64,000 nt of DNA, from contig CACVBU010001035.1 of assembly GCA_902728285.1 (NCBI GenBank), forward strand, positions 673,280 to 737,279, in the 5' to 3' direction. The position numbers were made by a program, and so were the translations under genes. Numbering within the stretch: the first letter of the stretch is position 1; each line of letters opens with the position of its first letter. The stretch is from Clytia hemisphaerica. Its lineage: Eukaryota; Cnidaria; Hydrozoa; Leptothecata; Clytiidae. The notes beneath the pieces are model-generated. The model searched no databases, was not told the origin of the DNA, and saw only the letters and a program-made list of their open reading frames with translations. Positions 10,968-20,477 of this stretch are shown one piece after another.

Positions 10968-11767
10968 GGGTTGGTCTAAAAAGCAGGGTAGCCAATGGGG
11001 TAGCCAATTGGGCTAGGTTATGGGGTACCTCTTTTTGCCTAAACTTTTGAAATCTGAAACCTGTTTTCATGTGGAAATAACTATACAACATCTTGTTAAT
11101 GATTCCATGTAATAAAATTTAAGATTCCTTTCGAACTTCAGCCACAATAGCCTTTTTTCCAAAGGTACTGAACTTTGTTACTTCTCAAGAGACCTGGCGC
11201 CATTTTGTCTTCCTTCTTGGCTTCGTTTGAAAATTTACAGACCCGAATAAAAAATATATACAAAACAGTTTTTAATATTTTAGATTTAGATTTTATTTAT
11301 GTTTTTATTGTTAATTCCGTGAAGCTGTAATTCGATGATAATAGCTTTGGAATCGCCTTTGGGCCATATGATCTCTAATCTTGTCATATCTTAACAATCC
11401 TTTGTTATTGAATCTATCGTTTAATTTAAATCATGTTTAGATGTTTCAAACAATCAATTCCTTTCAAAATTTTTAAATATGGCAGCTTATAATAGGTACA
11501 AAAAGTCTTTTGAAATAGCTCTATTATAATGAAGCTTTGTTTCTTACTCCTCGTGCATTAACACGTGGTAATTTATATCTTTGTTTATCTTTGTAATCAT
11601 ACATGATCAATCTAAGTATCAATCAGATTCGTGCTCCCTGGTCAGTAAAATGTGGTTCTATGCATTCATTTTCGGTATTTCTATTCTGGTCTGTAAAATA
11701 TTTAGGTACCCCACAACCTAGCCCAATTGGCTACCCCAATTGGCTACCCTGCTTTTTAGACCAACCC
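10968..11767. mobile_element. 800-bp non-autonomous TIR element with 9-bp target duplication
   Basis: The terminal inverted repeats begin GGGTTGGTCTAAAAAGCAGG and extend about 65 bp with few mismatches (AGCCAATTGGGCTAGGTT and GGGGTACCT are shared). It is flanked by an exact ATTGCAACA duplication at 10959-10967 and 11768-11776. A 9-bp duplication fits Mutator-like elements, with Merlin as an alternative. The interior is AT-rich with no transposase. Confidence 0.88.
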
Positions 11768-11776
11768 ATTGCAACA

Positions 11777-12205
11777 TATCAAGAAAATCAAGGCGGCCGA
11801 ACAATTCTATTATTCGCCCTGGAATCTAAAAGTTAAAAGTAAAATTTAAAATTGTACATATAACTGAAACTGAGGATGTAACAAAGCTGTGCTAGAAAAT
11901 CAAGATCTTAATATAATTGAAAACAACTAGACAAAAAAGATTCAAATAGAAAAAGATCAAAGCTTCAAAGAAATCAAAATGCTGACTTCAGTCAGGTGAT
12001 CAATTTATCAGTTTAAGCAATAGACCGTGAAGTGGAAAACAAATATATACACGAAAGATTGGAATATAAGATCATGGCGCAACACTTAATAATGAATTAA
12101 AATAACCACTTCGTGAAATAAGCTTACGTGATAATCCCATTTTATTTAAAGTTGAAAAAAAGAATCCAAAATCTTACAGTTTACTTAATTATGTCTATTT
12201 ACCAG
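11777..12205. other. Noncoding lead-in to the exon array
   Basis: No gene seen. The last 60 bases, TTATTTAAAGTTGAAAAAAAGAATCC onward in short blocks, match the intron sequence that precedes other copies of the 72-nt exon. Confidence 0.5.
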
Positions 12206-12277
12206 GAGAACTTGCAACTGCATAAAGAGCTGCAGCATTGGCAGGATCAGTGCTATATAAAACTTCACCTCTATCAG
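12206..12277 (+). pseudogene. 72-nt coiled-coil exon (type A), copy 1, donor lost
   Basis: Preceded by TTTACCAG. The frame reads ENLQLHKELQHW then QDQCYIKLHLYQ with no stop, but the donor is TTAATT instead of GTAATT. The downstream intron is split by a TIR element at 12291. Confidence 0.75.
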
Positions 12278-12290
12278 TTAATTCTATTTC

Positions 12291-12650
12291 CATGGTATGC
12301 AGAGGGGTTCTAGGTCCCCCCAGAAAATTTAGCCCTCCCCTAAAAATTAGGTACCCCCTGACATAAAACCTCTCAGCCCCCAGTAGAATATAAATATAAC
12401 GGAACAGATGTTTAAAAACTTTCTTGATATAAAAGTTGGACTAAAACAATGAATCTGTGGATTGAAAGCAGAAAAAGATTACTCCCAATTTTAAACAAAG
12501 CCAGCTCCCAGATCTTTCACATGCAGTTGTAGGTCCCCCCAGCAATATAGGTACCCCCTAAAAAATTAAATTTTGCCAGCCCCCAGCCAGAATATGGTAA
12601 AAAAAAAATTAGGTCCCCCCTAATCTCTGGGGGGGGGGGTTCATACCATG
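12291..12650. mobile_element. TIR element inserted in an exon-array intron
   Basis: The termini CATGGTATG and CATACCATG are perfect inverted copies. It is flanked by TATTTC at 12285-12290 and 12651-12656. The uninterrupted intron (ATTCTATTTCATCCAAATTT) is present after other copies, for example 39900-39922, which confirms the insertion and the 6-bp duplication. The interior is rich in AGGTCCCCCC and AGGTACCCCC motifs. Related to 15029-15486. Confidence 0.82.
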
Positions 12651-12717
12651 TATTTCATCCAAATTTGAAAAAAGAATCCAATATCTTACAGTTTACTTAA
12701 TTATGTCTATTTACCAG

Positions 12718-12789
12718 GAGAGCTTGCGACTGCATAAAGAGCTGCAGAATTGACAGGATCAATGCCACATAAATCTACATTTATACCAG
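12718..12789 (+). pseudogene. Type A exon, copy 2, in-frame stop
   Basis: Both splice sites are intact (TTTACCAG and CAGGTAATA), but the conserved Trp codon TGG at position 12 is TGA. Length is 72 nt. Confidence 0.8.
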
Positions 12790-12869
12790 GTAATAATCCC
12801 ATTTTATTTAAATTTGAAAAAAAAAGAATCCAATATCTTACAGTTTACTTAATTATGTCTATTTACCAG

Positions 12870-12933
12870 GAGAACTTGCAACTCACTGCATAAAGAGCTG
12901 CAGAATTGGCAGGATCAATGCCACATAAATCTA
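12870..12933 (+). pseudogene. Type A exon, copy 3, truncated
   Basis: A good acceptor is followed by a 4-nt insertion (ACTCACTGC), and the exon is cut off at ATAAATCTA where the next TIR element begins. Confidence 0.75.
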
Positions 12934-13712
12934 CAAGGATTTATTATACACTGGATATACAAGTAACAGATTTTTGCCAATTTCTCGTGTACTAGCTATG
13001 TCCGCAGTAATGATATTATTGTTCACTCTCCTTCCCTCATTAAATGAATTTTCGAAGCATTTTTATTGCATTTCTTATCAAAAATCACTCATCCAATTCC
13101 CAAAAGAGACTTAAAACTTTCCTATGAGATTCAGATTCTTCCACTTAATTGCTAATCATAAGTCGTTATGACGTTTCAAGCTGTGAGAAAGATGCAAAAG
13201 ACGTGTTGTGTATAAGAAATTGAATGTTGACACCGGAAATTTTCAAACTTTAACCTCAAAAAAACCACCTTGCCACCACGTGCCTCCAAAGGATTTTCAT
13301 ACCACAGTGGAACCAAGACACTCAAGTCTTATGTATATTAATTTCAGCTGTTCTGGGGACAGTCTTGGAAAGATATTCCCAATTGAAAATTTTGTGTCAT
13401 TATAAGCATTTTGTCTGAATGTCTTGTCTATTGATGTTTTTCTCACACTAGATTTCACAAATGTATCCAGCTCGAAATGCTAGCCTTACTTTCAAACTTT
13501 TTTTTCGGTAAATGTACAAAAAGAAAGAGCTAGAGAACTTTTAAAAAATAAGACTGATAAACATTTTCAAAAATCAGACATCTTCGAGCCGCCATGACAG
13601 TTGTCCTTTGCGGACAAAGCTAGAACATCCATTGTTTTCTGAAACAAAGAAAATACAATGGTCGCTCTCCATCGTTTTATAAGTCGTTTATCCAGTGTAT
13701 AATAAATCTTTG
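12934..13712. mobile_element. TIR element between two broken type A exons
   Basis: The ends CAAGGATTTATTATACACTG and the inverse of CAGTGTATAATAAATCTTTG match over about 24 bp with one mismatch. The left flank is the 3' part of one type A exon and the right flank the middle of another. There is no target duplication, which suggests ectopic recombination after insertion. No transposase. Confidence 0.7.
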
Positions 13713-13778
13713 TTGCAACTGCATAAAGAGCTGCAGCATTGGCAGGATCAATGCCACGTAAATCTACATTTGTACCAG
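13713..13778 (+). pseudogene. Type A exon, copy 4, 5'-truncated
   Basis: Begins mid-exon at TGCAACTGCATAAAGAG, directly at the right end of the TIR element. The 3' end and donor (CAGGTAATA) are intact. Confidence 0.75.
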
Positions 13779-13859
13779 GTAATAATCCCATTTTATTTAA
13801 ATTTGAAAAAAAAAGAATCCAAAATCTTACATTTTACTTAATTATGTCTATTTACCAGG

Positions 13860-13952
13860 GAGAACTTGCAACTGCAAGAAGAGCTGACGCAATGGCAAGA
13901 TTATTGCCACATCAACCTTCTTGGGAATATAAAGAAACGTAAACAGAGTTAG
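13860..13952 (+). pseudogene. Type A exon, copy 5, reading into a terminal stop
   Basis: The acceptor has one extra G (CAGGGAGAAC). The frame ENLQLQEELTQW, QDYCHINL stays open, then continues past the usual donor position as LGNIKKRKQS to a stop. This is either a terminal exon variant or a fusion with unrelated sequence. Confidence 0.55.
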
Positions 13953-14278
13953 GTAAAGAAAGTCTCGGGGACAGACTTCTGTCTTGGTAGGTTTTATTTA
14001 TCAGGGGAAAAAGGTGAGTGTATCTGTATCCATTGGGAAAAAAAAAGTTTTAAAGCTTAAACCGTCATCTGACCGAATGTCACAAATGGGAAAAAGGATC
14101 TGCAAAGCTTGAATCATCTTGTCGTCTGAAACTCTTTCGTTATCTGCATTCAAAATCCACAAAAACCACATGTAACCCATTTCATAACCCTTGATGTCGT
14201 TTTAATTTATCAGACTGGATGTTGAAGAGTTTGTTGAAAAATTATTAATTGTTTAGTTAATCGACAGATTTTGCACTG

Positions 14279-14819
14279 ATGCTCTCAAAGGTAGCAAATC
14301 GAGTGGGTAAATTAATTTTTAAAATTCCATTTAACTTCTTCTTTTGCAAACCGTGCCGAATTTGTGTCGAAGACTTAGACTTTCCCATCAAAAGAGTCCA
14401 TGCAAAATTTGGAGCTGACCATTTACTTTTCAAAGCCATGAACTGTAATATTGCCAAGGTAACACCCTTACAAAATTATGTTAACGGAGATCTTATCTTT
14501 TCACCTGCACAAAATTCTATCAATGAATGTTTGAACCAATACAAGAATGATCAACCTCCAACTTATAAGAAACCATCGCTTTTTCCGAAGATTTCGAGGA
14601 TTGGTTGCAACACGTACTAAACCATTCCAAACGAGCATCGAAGCACATTGTAACAAACTTTCAAGAAATATGGCTTTCCGTCGACCCTACACAAAGTTTG
14701 TACCCGAACAAGCTTTCTGATACAAATGCTCTTGAAGACTCATTCTTCCTTCCACATTTCACTAAACTGAAAAACAACAAAGCCGTCAGCTCTGTTAGTT
14801 ACCAGCTAATAATCTAAAT
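14279..14819 (+). pseudogene. Unrecognised protein-coding remnant, one frameshift
   Basis: An ATG-initiated frame of 113 codons (14279-14620) contains a cysteine cluster (FFCKPCRICVEDLDFPIKR) and HAKFGADHLLFKAMNC. It overlaps a second frame that reads AFSEDFEDWLQHVLNH and continues to 14817. One frame change near 14570-14600 would join them into a protein of about 185 residues. Composition is less AT-rich than the surroundings. I do not recognise the family. The frame change could instead be an unseen short intron. Downstream sequence is the shared repeat family also found after other array copies. Confidence 0.45.
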
Positions 14820-14859
14820 TTCAAATTGATAAAAAGATCCCAAATTTAAGTTTCAGAAG

Positions 14860-15010
14860 GGGTCTATCGGTGAATCAAAAACACTAGTTTTGGTTTATTT
14901 GATAAATCGCATCTTATGAACAAACATGATCCAAATCGAACAAGCCAAATAAACGGTCGATTTGTGAATAAGTCTGTAAAATCTGCGATGACTGTAGTTT
15001 TTTTGTCGTT
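14860..15010. repeat. Array-associated repeat (GGTGAATCAAAAACACTAG family)
   Basis: The same block recurs near 20476-20690, 22020-22200, 22838-22900, 28030-28200 and 32690-32920, each time after or between exon copies. It includes TTATGAACAAAC and ATCCAAATCGAAC. It travels with the duplicated exons and is probably former intron or 3' sequence. Confidence 0.7.
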
Positions 15011-15028
15011 CTTATTGTCCATTTTTAG

Positions 15029-15486
15029 CATGGTTTCAGCCCACTTTTCAGATGCATTGAAGCATTGTGCCCCCAACGAGTTAGGTCCCCTTGAGAAATT
15101 GCTTTGAGTTAGGTACCCAATTCAGCCGATAATTTTTTTGAATTGACACTTTTTGTTCTTTTGTCATTCCTAAAATCTTGATGATCTTTGTTGTTATGCT
15201 ATAAAGATGGCGGCTGTAAATCAAAACAATCAAATTAGAAAAATATAGCAAAAGATGGCGTGATGGGAAACGAAAGAAATTGGATGGGAAACTAGGTGCT
15301 ATAATTTGAAATATTTTGAAATATTCGATTTGGAAAATATATAATATATATCACCAGCCCCCAGAGCCTCCATCAAGACAGCTAGGTACCCTTAATGAAT
15401 AGGTAACCCCAAAGAATTGCAAAACATTAGCCCCTACTACTAACCTGGCCTAGGTGCCTTTCAGATTTCTGGGGGCTGAAACCATG
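15029..15486. mobile_element. TIR element related to 12291-12650
   Basis: The ends CATGGTTTCAGCCC and GGGGCTGAAACCATG are inverted copies, flanked by TTTAG at 15024-15028 and 15487-15491. The interior shares the AGGTCCCC and TAGGTACCC motifs of the element at 12291. The TIR starts CATGGT in both. Confidence 0.72.
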
Positions 15487-15509
15487 TTTAGTAATTAGAA
15501 AAGTATTAA

Positions 15510-15780
15510 ACAAACATGCTAAATCAAAATTATTTAGACCTGGCACTGGTGAGTTAGACAATATTTTCTGTTTTTATATCACTTGCTGATATTAAGGGTT
15601 TTATTCTTCTCCTGTTTACCAAGTTGTCCTGTACACCCTGTCACTAGGTTGTCCTGTACACCCTGAATAAAGAACACTTGACCGAAATTTAGCACAGGCG
15701 TATGAAAACTGACACTGCTTTAAAACTTTAAAGCCCTTTTTCGGCCATTTTTATTGAGGTAATTTTCCCCTACAATATAG
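15510..15780. repeat. Array-associated repeat (AAGGGTTTTATTCTT family)
   Basis: Homologous blocks occur near 17330-17580 and 31110-31350, with the shared words GGGTTTTATTCTT and GTCCTGTA and, further on, AACTTTAAGACCCTTTTTG. These mark the segmental duplications that spread the exons. Confidence 0.65.
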
Positions 15781-15793
15781 AAGTAGAAATAGT

Positions 15794-16126
15794 CTAAAAG
15801 GTCAATAAAAAGATCCGGAAAAAGAGCAAAGTACCGTAGCTTTCTCCGATAAGGAAAGGAGTGAGTGAACCGAGGAAGGGGTCAATGAAAGGATGAAACA
15901 AGGGAACGAACGAACGAGAAAACCTGAAAAAATTGTCATTTTTCGTTAATAAATTAACTGTTAAAGCGTGCATTGACAAAGAGAAGAGGTCATTATAAAG
16001 ACTTGAGAGACCAAATTGAACACAAGCCACTACACAAAGAATAGCATCAGGCTCTACATGATCTAATTGCATTTTGAGCACACTGACTAACATGGACATA
16101 ATGCCGAACAGGTATGACTCAGCCAA
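15794..16126 (-). CDS. Possible hydrophobic-protein exon on the minus strand
   Basis: A 110-codon open frame. Its first half (SMLVSVLKMQLDHVEPDAIL, then CVVACVQFGLSSLYNDLF) reads like genuine protein with balanced composition. The C-terminal half is Phe-rich and probably intronic read-through. No family recognised, and splice borders are not decisive. It may belong to a host gene on the opposite strand from the exon array. Confidence 0.3.
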   Translation of the reverse strand: MAESYLFGIMSMLVSVLKMQLDHVEPDAILCVVACVQFGLSSLYNDLFSLSMHALTVNLLTKNDNFFRFSRSFVPLFHPFIDPFLGSLTPFLIGESYGTLLFFRIFLLTF

Positions 16127-16643
16127 TAAGTTGATTTGATTTAAACCGGTTTAGGTTTCTAGAAGATTCAAACAGTTAAAAACGTGGACTCGATTTTGGC
16201 ACCTTAAATCAGTATGTTCCTTGAATACATAAACTACACCAGCATAATAAGGCATAAACTCTGGAAGCGGAGCTAAAAATGGCTACTGGACCGATAACTT
16301 CCTATTTCCTTTCACAAATCAACATGTACGATGTGTCGAGAGAATCATATTTTGTTTAAACGATGAGGAAAGTTTACGGGTGAACGAAGATTTTATGACC
16401 CTATAATGGGTTTGCTTCTAATGGAATGGGGCATCAGAGGACGTCATAGAAATAAATTAAGTGTTTCATCACATTTATAACTGGATCATTTTCAGCATTA
16501 TTTTCATATTGACAAACAAACTTCCGAAAGGCATCAACTGAATACTTAATGACCACGATTTCGTTAAAATAACTTTAAGACCCTTTTTGGTCGTTTTTTA
16601 CGTAACTTTTCCAGTCATCCAGAAAAACCTCAATATCAGGTCC

Positions 16644-16769
16644 ATGTATAGACTGTTTAGACTAAATCGACCTTATATGGGAACATTCAAAAGAGGCAGT
16701 GTCGTCGCTGCAGAGCATTTGATGGCCGCAATCCCGGTGATTGAAAGCAAAAAAGATTATCAAAAATAA
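16644..16769 (+). pseudogene. Exon type H copy 1 (MYRLFRLNRPYMGTFKRG)
   Basis: Reads MYRLFRLNRPYMGTFKRG followed by SVVAAEHLMAAIPVIESK and then runs to a stop. It lacks the splice acceptor seen in the second copy (17972-17973) because upstream sequence is a different repeat block. The HLMAA(I/V)PVI ending is shared with exon type G. Confidence 0.6.
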
Positions 16770-16833
16770 GTTCGTTTATCATGATAAAATTGCTTCAAAA
16801 CTTCCCGCTTAAAATCTGTAGTTTCAAATAAAA

Positions 16834-16956
16834 ATGGCAGCGAGAAACGTACAAAAAGATCGCAGAACTATCATAAACCAATCAAGCGCAATCGGTGCAG
16901 ACCTAGACGCTAATACTACAACTGACCAACTTGCGGGAATTGAGTTCAATTATTGA
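16834..16956 (+). CDS. 40-residue open reading frame beginning MAARNVQKDRR, copy 1
   Basis: Starts like the N-terminal exon MAARNVDEDPQ at 42148 but continues unspliced as RTIINQSSAIGADLD and DQLAGIEFNY to a stop. A second copy at 18247-18369 differs by very few bases and keeps the frame. It could be a tiny protein or simply a fused pseudoexon carried in a recent segmental duplication. Confidence 0.4.
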   Translation: MAARNVQKDRRTIINQSSAIGADLDANTTTDQLAGIEFNY

Positions 16957-17083
16957 AATATTCATTGCAAAAACTTGAAATTATTTTATAATTTTACATA
17001 ATTTATAATTATTGCATGAACTTAAAACAAATTTTTTTATTATGTTTCCTTTTTGTGATAATATTCTTGTGAAGCTTTCTCAA

Positions 17084-17152
17084 GTTGCTGAGCGAGCGGG
17101 ACAAAAAAATGACCATTTTATACCACCGTCCTAAATCTGAAATATTCAAAAA
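17084..17152 (+). pseudogene. Exon 3-like (VAER) copy, acceptor lost
   Basis: GTTGCTGAGCGAGCGGGACA matches the exon at 30844, but the acceptor CAG is CAA and a run of seven A shifts the frame to an early stop. Confidence 0.6.
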
Positions 17153-17718
17153 AGTAAAAAGTTTTTTCCAGCAAGAACACTTGTTGCTCTCCACTAAAGT
17201 TTTTCTGATGGAAAAATAATTCCAGAAATAAACATTTAAAATTCAAGAATTCAAATAGTCCAGGAAAGAAGAAAGATATCGTCTTGAAACCGAAACAACA
17301 CAAAAGGTAATTCCCAACATAGCAACAAATTGTTTAGATCTGGCACTATTGAGTACTTTTAAACAAAATTTTATTTTGTATTGTTACACTGGCTGATAAA
17401 GGGTTTTATTCTTATTCTGTTCACCAGGTAGTCCTGTATGAATAGCTATACACCAGAGAGAATGTGACTGAAATTTAGCATAACCGTACAAAAACTCACA
17501 TTCCGTTAAAATAACTTTAAGACCCTTTTTGGTCGTTTTTTACGTAACTTTTCCAGCCATCCAGAAAAAACTCAATATCAGTTCATCCTACTCGGAGCCC
17601 CCCTTAATTATATAAGCCTATATATTGAAATTGCTGCAGGACTAATATTCCTCACCATGGATTCAAAATTTGGAAATCATCTTTTTATTATGAAATCTTC
17701 CATTCATTATCTTTCCAG

Positions 17719-17829
17719 GTTACGTAAAACCAGGTACCGCCATCGATATGGACCATTTGATGGCAGCAGTTCCAGTCATTGGACCGTCCGTTTTCGATTC
17801 GTTGACAGAAACAATTAAAGAAAAACAAA
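17719..17829 (+). pseudogene. Exon type G (YVKPGTAIDMDHLMAAVPVI) copy 1
   Basis: Follows CTTTCCAG at 17718. Encodes YVKPGTAIDMDHLMAAVPVI G in the same frame that is kept in the four copies at 21.6-26 kb. Here it is fused to the leader TTCGATTCGTTGACAGAAAC, which elsewhere precedes the MADHRNNLEL start codon. Confidence 0.6.
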
Positions 17830-18141
17830 ATGGCAAACAATCTGGAGCTAGCTCTGGAAAACTTGCAACTGCAAGAGGAGCTGCAGAATTTGCCGAATCA
17901 GTGCCATTAATTTGCATTTGTACCAGGTAATCCTATTTTTTCAGATTTGAAAAAGAGTAAAATCTTGTTTCAGAAGAGGTCCATGTATAGACTGTTTAGA
18001 CTAAATCGACCTTATATGGGAACATTCAAAAGAGGAAGTGTCGTCGCTGCAGAGCATTTGATGGCCGCAATCCCGGTGATTGAAAGCAAATTTTTTTTTT
18101 GTATCTTTATCTTACACATTAGTTTTACTTTATTACTATAA
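17830..18141 (+). pseudogene. Most complete local gene copy: start exon fused to type A, 47-nt intron, type H exon
   Basis: ATG at 17830 opens MANNLELAL directly fused to the type A exon (17857-17926), followed by GTAATCC, a 47-nt intron, a TTGTTTCAG acceptor, and the type H exon (17974-18141) that begins KRSMYRLFRLNRPYMG. The type A part is 70 nt instead of 72, so the frame breaks before the donor. In a second locus (41705-41774 then 41825) type A is also 70 nt and is also followed by type H. This gives the local exon order start, A, H. No known domain is recognised. Confidence 0.55.
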
Positions 18142-18246
18142 TTCTATTTCTAGCCAAAATTAAAAAAGATTATCAAAAATAAGTTCGTTTATCATGATAA
18201 AATTGCTTCAAAACTTCCCGCTTAAAATCTGTAGTTTCAAATAAAA

Positions 18247-18369
18247 ATGGCAGCGAGAAACGTACAAAAAGATCGCAGAACTATCATAAACCAATCAAGC
18301 TCAATCGGTGCAGACCTAGACGCTAATACAACAACTGACCAACTTGCGGGAATTGAGTTCAATTATTAA
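18247..18369 (+). CDS. 40-residue open reading frame beginning MAARNVQKDRR, copy 2
   Basis: Duplicate of 16834-16956 inside a larger direct duplication (about 16645-16980 and 17983-18400). The frame and stop position are conserved. One Ala to Ser difference and a changed stop codon (TAA for TGA) are visible. Confidence 0.4.
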   Translation: MAARNVQKDRRTIINQSSSIGADLDANTTTDQLAGIEFNY

Positions 18370-18589
18370 AATATTCATTGCAAAAACTTGAAATTATTTT
18401 ATAATTTTACATAATTTTACCTTTTAAACTCTACTTTTCTTCTTACCTAATGTTGTTTTAAAGGTTAAATCGTAGGCGCAGCTTTTACACGCCAATCCGC
18501 CTTTTATATGTCTTAATGAAATATGTCAATGGACCTAAAGAGGTGTGATAATGTGTGTTAATGTTTGAATATGTTCTATTTCTCAGTAT

Positions 18590-18800
18590 ATTTAAGAGGA
18601 TGGTGGAGAATACATACGCTTAATTGTGCACTGCCGGAAAGGTGCTCAACCACATCGATACTTGTACCAGGGTAAGATTACAATATCAAGCTTGCCTTCT
18701 TTTGGCACGGCAAGTTTAATTGATCTTCTGTTTTGAATAATTCTCTCATTATGTACCTATCTTAGACAAAATAGCTTTTTATCTTTTATTTTATTATTTT
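18590..18800. repeat. Duplicated donor-bearing exon segment, copy 1 (GGTGCTCAACCACATCG)
   Basis: GGTGCTCAACCACATCGATA then CTTGTACCAGG|GTAAG recurs at 19288-19325, 28600-28632 and, diverged, 33268-33305. Each copy is followed by the same intron start (ATTACAATATCAAGCTTGCC). It looks like the 3' end of another exon (reading AQPHRYLYQ) with a conserved GTAAG donor. Confidence 0.6.
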
Positions 18801-18813
18801 ATTAGTACTAGTA

Positions 18814-18964
18814 ATCGTATGGTTTGGAGTGCAATTAACGATTAATCACGAGTAACAAAGGAGAAAATAGTAATTTGCACGAGTCCGAAGGACGAGTGCA
18901 AATTACGGTATTTTCTCCTTTGTTACGAGTGATTAATCGTTAATTGCACGACAAAACATACGAT
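18814..18964. mobile_element. Near-perfect 151-bp palindrome
   Basis: The arms ATCGTATG...GTCC and GGAC...CATACGAT pair almost throughout around the centre GTCCGAAGGAC (near 18889). The arms contain GTGCAATTAACGATTAATCA and AACAAAGGAGAAAATA. A related fold-back segment with GCAATTAACGATTAATTGCA sits at 19195-19220. The block interrupts a sequence that is continuous in the copy at 28738, so it is an insertion. Confidence 0.8.
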
Positions 18965-19267
18965 TCCGAGGTAATCGTCAGTAAATAATCATTAGTAAAT
19001 CATAGTTTTTTTCTTTTGTTTAAAAAGAAAACATTGCAGTATAATTTTTCTTTGTTCTTTTTTATATTGAAGAAAAAAAATGTCTTTGTTTTTTATTATA
19101 TAGTAAAAAAAGTATCTGACACAGAACTTGGGAGAGAAAAGAATAAGGGGACAGAAGTATCCCCCCGCCGAAGAGTGCAAAAAGTGGTAATAGTGCAATT
19201 AACGATTAATTGCACTCCTCTAAACCAATCAGATTCGAGTAATTTTGCACGGCTGACGATTAATACG

Positions 19268-19445
19268 TTTAATTGTGCACTACCGGAATGGTGCTCAACC
19301 ACATCGATACTTGTACCAGGGTAAGATTACAATATCAAGCTTGCCTTCTTTTGGCACGGCTAAGTTTAATTGATCTTCTGTTTTAAATAATTCTCTCATT
19401 ATGTATGTTGGTCAAAATAGCTTTTTATCTTTTATTTTATTATTA
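19268..19445. repeat. Duplicated donor-bearing exon segment, copy 2
   Basis: Nearly identical to 18607-18790, including the CCAGG|GTAAG donor. The two copies flank the palindromic insertion. Confidence 0.65.
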
Positions 19446-19731
19446 TATTTATAATTTCTATATAATTGATTAATTTTTTACATTTCACATTGTTTCCTTA
19501 CTTTCTTTCGTTAATTCGCCAAGATTGGTATAATGGCTGCATAAAACATTTAAGAAGAAGATCCACAAGTAAATTTCCAAATATTCCTTACATAGATTCA
19601 AAATTGCAATTCTTTTTAAGGCTTCATTAGTAGGCTACTAGCTTTTATAGCTCTATTTGTTCCTGCAAAGCATCTATACTGTTTTGTTCTTGTATTCATT
19701 TCACTCTTGCCTATAGATAGTGTTGTTTTAG

Positions 19732-19806
19732 TTGTTGATCAATCAACTCAGAGGCGAACTTATACAGGCTGAGAACCACATACGCCAGCTAACCGCCGAT
19801 CGGGAT
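19732..19806 (+). pseudogene. Coiled-coil exon 2 (LLINQLRGELIQ), copy 1, GC donor
   Basis: 75 nt, phase 0, acceptor TTTTAG. Reads LLINQLRGELIQAENH then IRQLTADRD. The donor is GCGAGT where the other two copies have GTGAGT. An exon 1-like ATGGCTGCATAA with an intact GTAAAT donor lies upstream near 19531-19567 but has a stop at codon 4. Confidence 0.65.
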
Positions 19807-19903
19807 GCGAGTTAGATCATTAAAATACTTATTGCATAAACTTAAAACAAATTTCTTTATTTTGTTACCTTTTTATGATTAGTTTCTTATAAAACTTTCT
19901 CAG

Positions 19904-19969
19904 GTTGCTGAGCAAGTGGGACAAAAAAACACTTTATACCATCATCGTTAAACTGAAAATTTTTAAAAA
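19904..19969 (+). pseudogene. Exon 3-like (VAEQVGQ) copy, frameshifted
   Basis: Good acceptor CTTTCTCAG. An expanded A-run after VAEQVGQ shifts the frame to a stop. The donor GTAAG is changed to ATAAG. It follows exon 2 with an intron of about 97 nt, giving the order 1-2-3 at this locus. Confidence 0.6.
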
Positions 19970-20320
19970 AGATAAGTTGACTGACCCACAAGACTTGTTG
20001 CTCTCCAAATAAGTTTTTCGGATGGAAAAGTAATTCCAGAAATAAAAATTTATAATTCAAGAATTCAAATAGTCCAGTCGAAAAAAAAGATTTTGTCTTG
20101 AAACCGAAACAACACAAAAAGTAACATACTAAAACTTCAAAGTTGTTCCCAACATGGCAGCAAATCAAAATTATTTTGATCTGACACTATTAGACCAAAT
20201 TTCCTCAATATCAGTTCATCTTTCTCGGAGCCCTCCTTAATTATATAAGCCTATATATTGAAATTGAAAAATGCTACGGGACTAACCACTTCCTTTTGCT
20301 TAATTATGTTTATTTACCAG

Positions 20321-20392
20321 GAGAACTTGCAACTGCAAGAAGAGCTGCAGAATTGGCAGGATCAGTGCCATATCAACTTACACCTATACCAG
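20321..20392 (+). CDS. Type A coiled-coil exon, copy 7, intact
   Basis: 72 nt with TTTACCAG acceptor and CAGGTAAAA donor. The frame is ENLQLQEELQNW then QDQCHINLHLYQ with no defect. Whether it is still joined to functional neighbours is unknown; upstream exons 2-3 at 19.7-19.97 kb are damaged. A candidate next exon starts 50 nt downstream. Confidence 0.6.
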
Positions 20393-20442
20393 GTAAAAAT
20401 CTCATTTTATTTAAATTTGAAAAAAGAATCCCAAATCTTCAG

Positions 20443-20477
20443 TTATTGCGAAGGGTTCCATCTAAACTTACAGATCG
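20443..20477 (+). pseudogene. Candidate 35-nt exon (LLRRVPSKLTD)
   Basis: Bounded by CTTCAG and CG|GTGAAT. Copies at about 22799-22833 and 32655-32688 keep the acceptor and donor; the last has a small deletion (ACTTACGGTCGG). It follows a type A exon in each case, so it may be the next exon, leaving phase 2. Confidence 0.4.
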
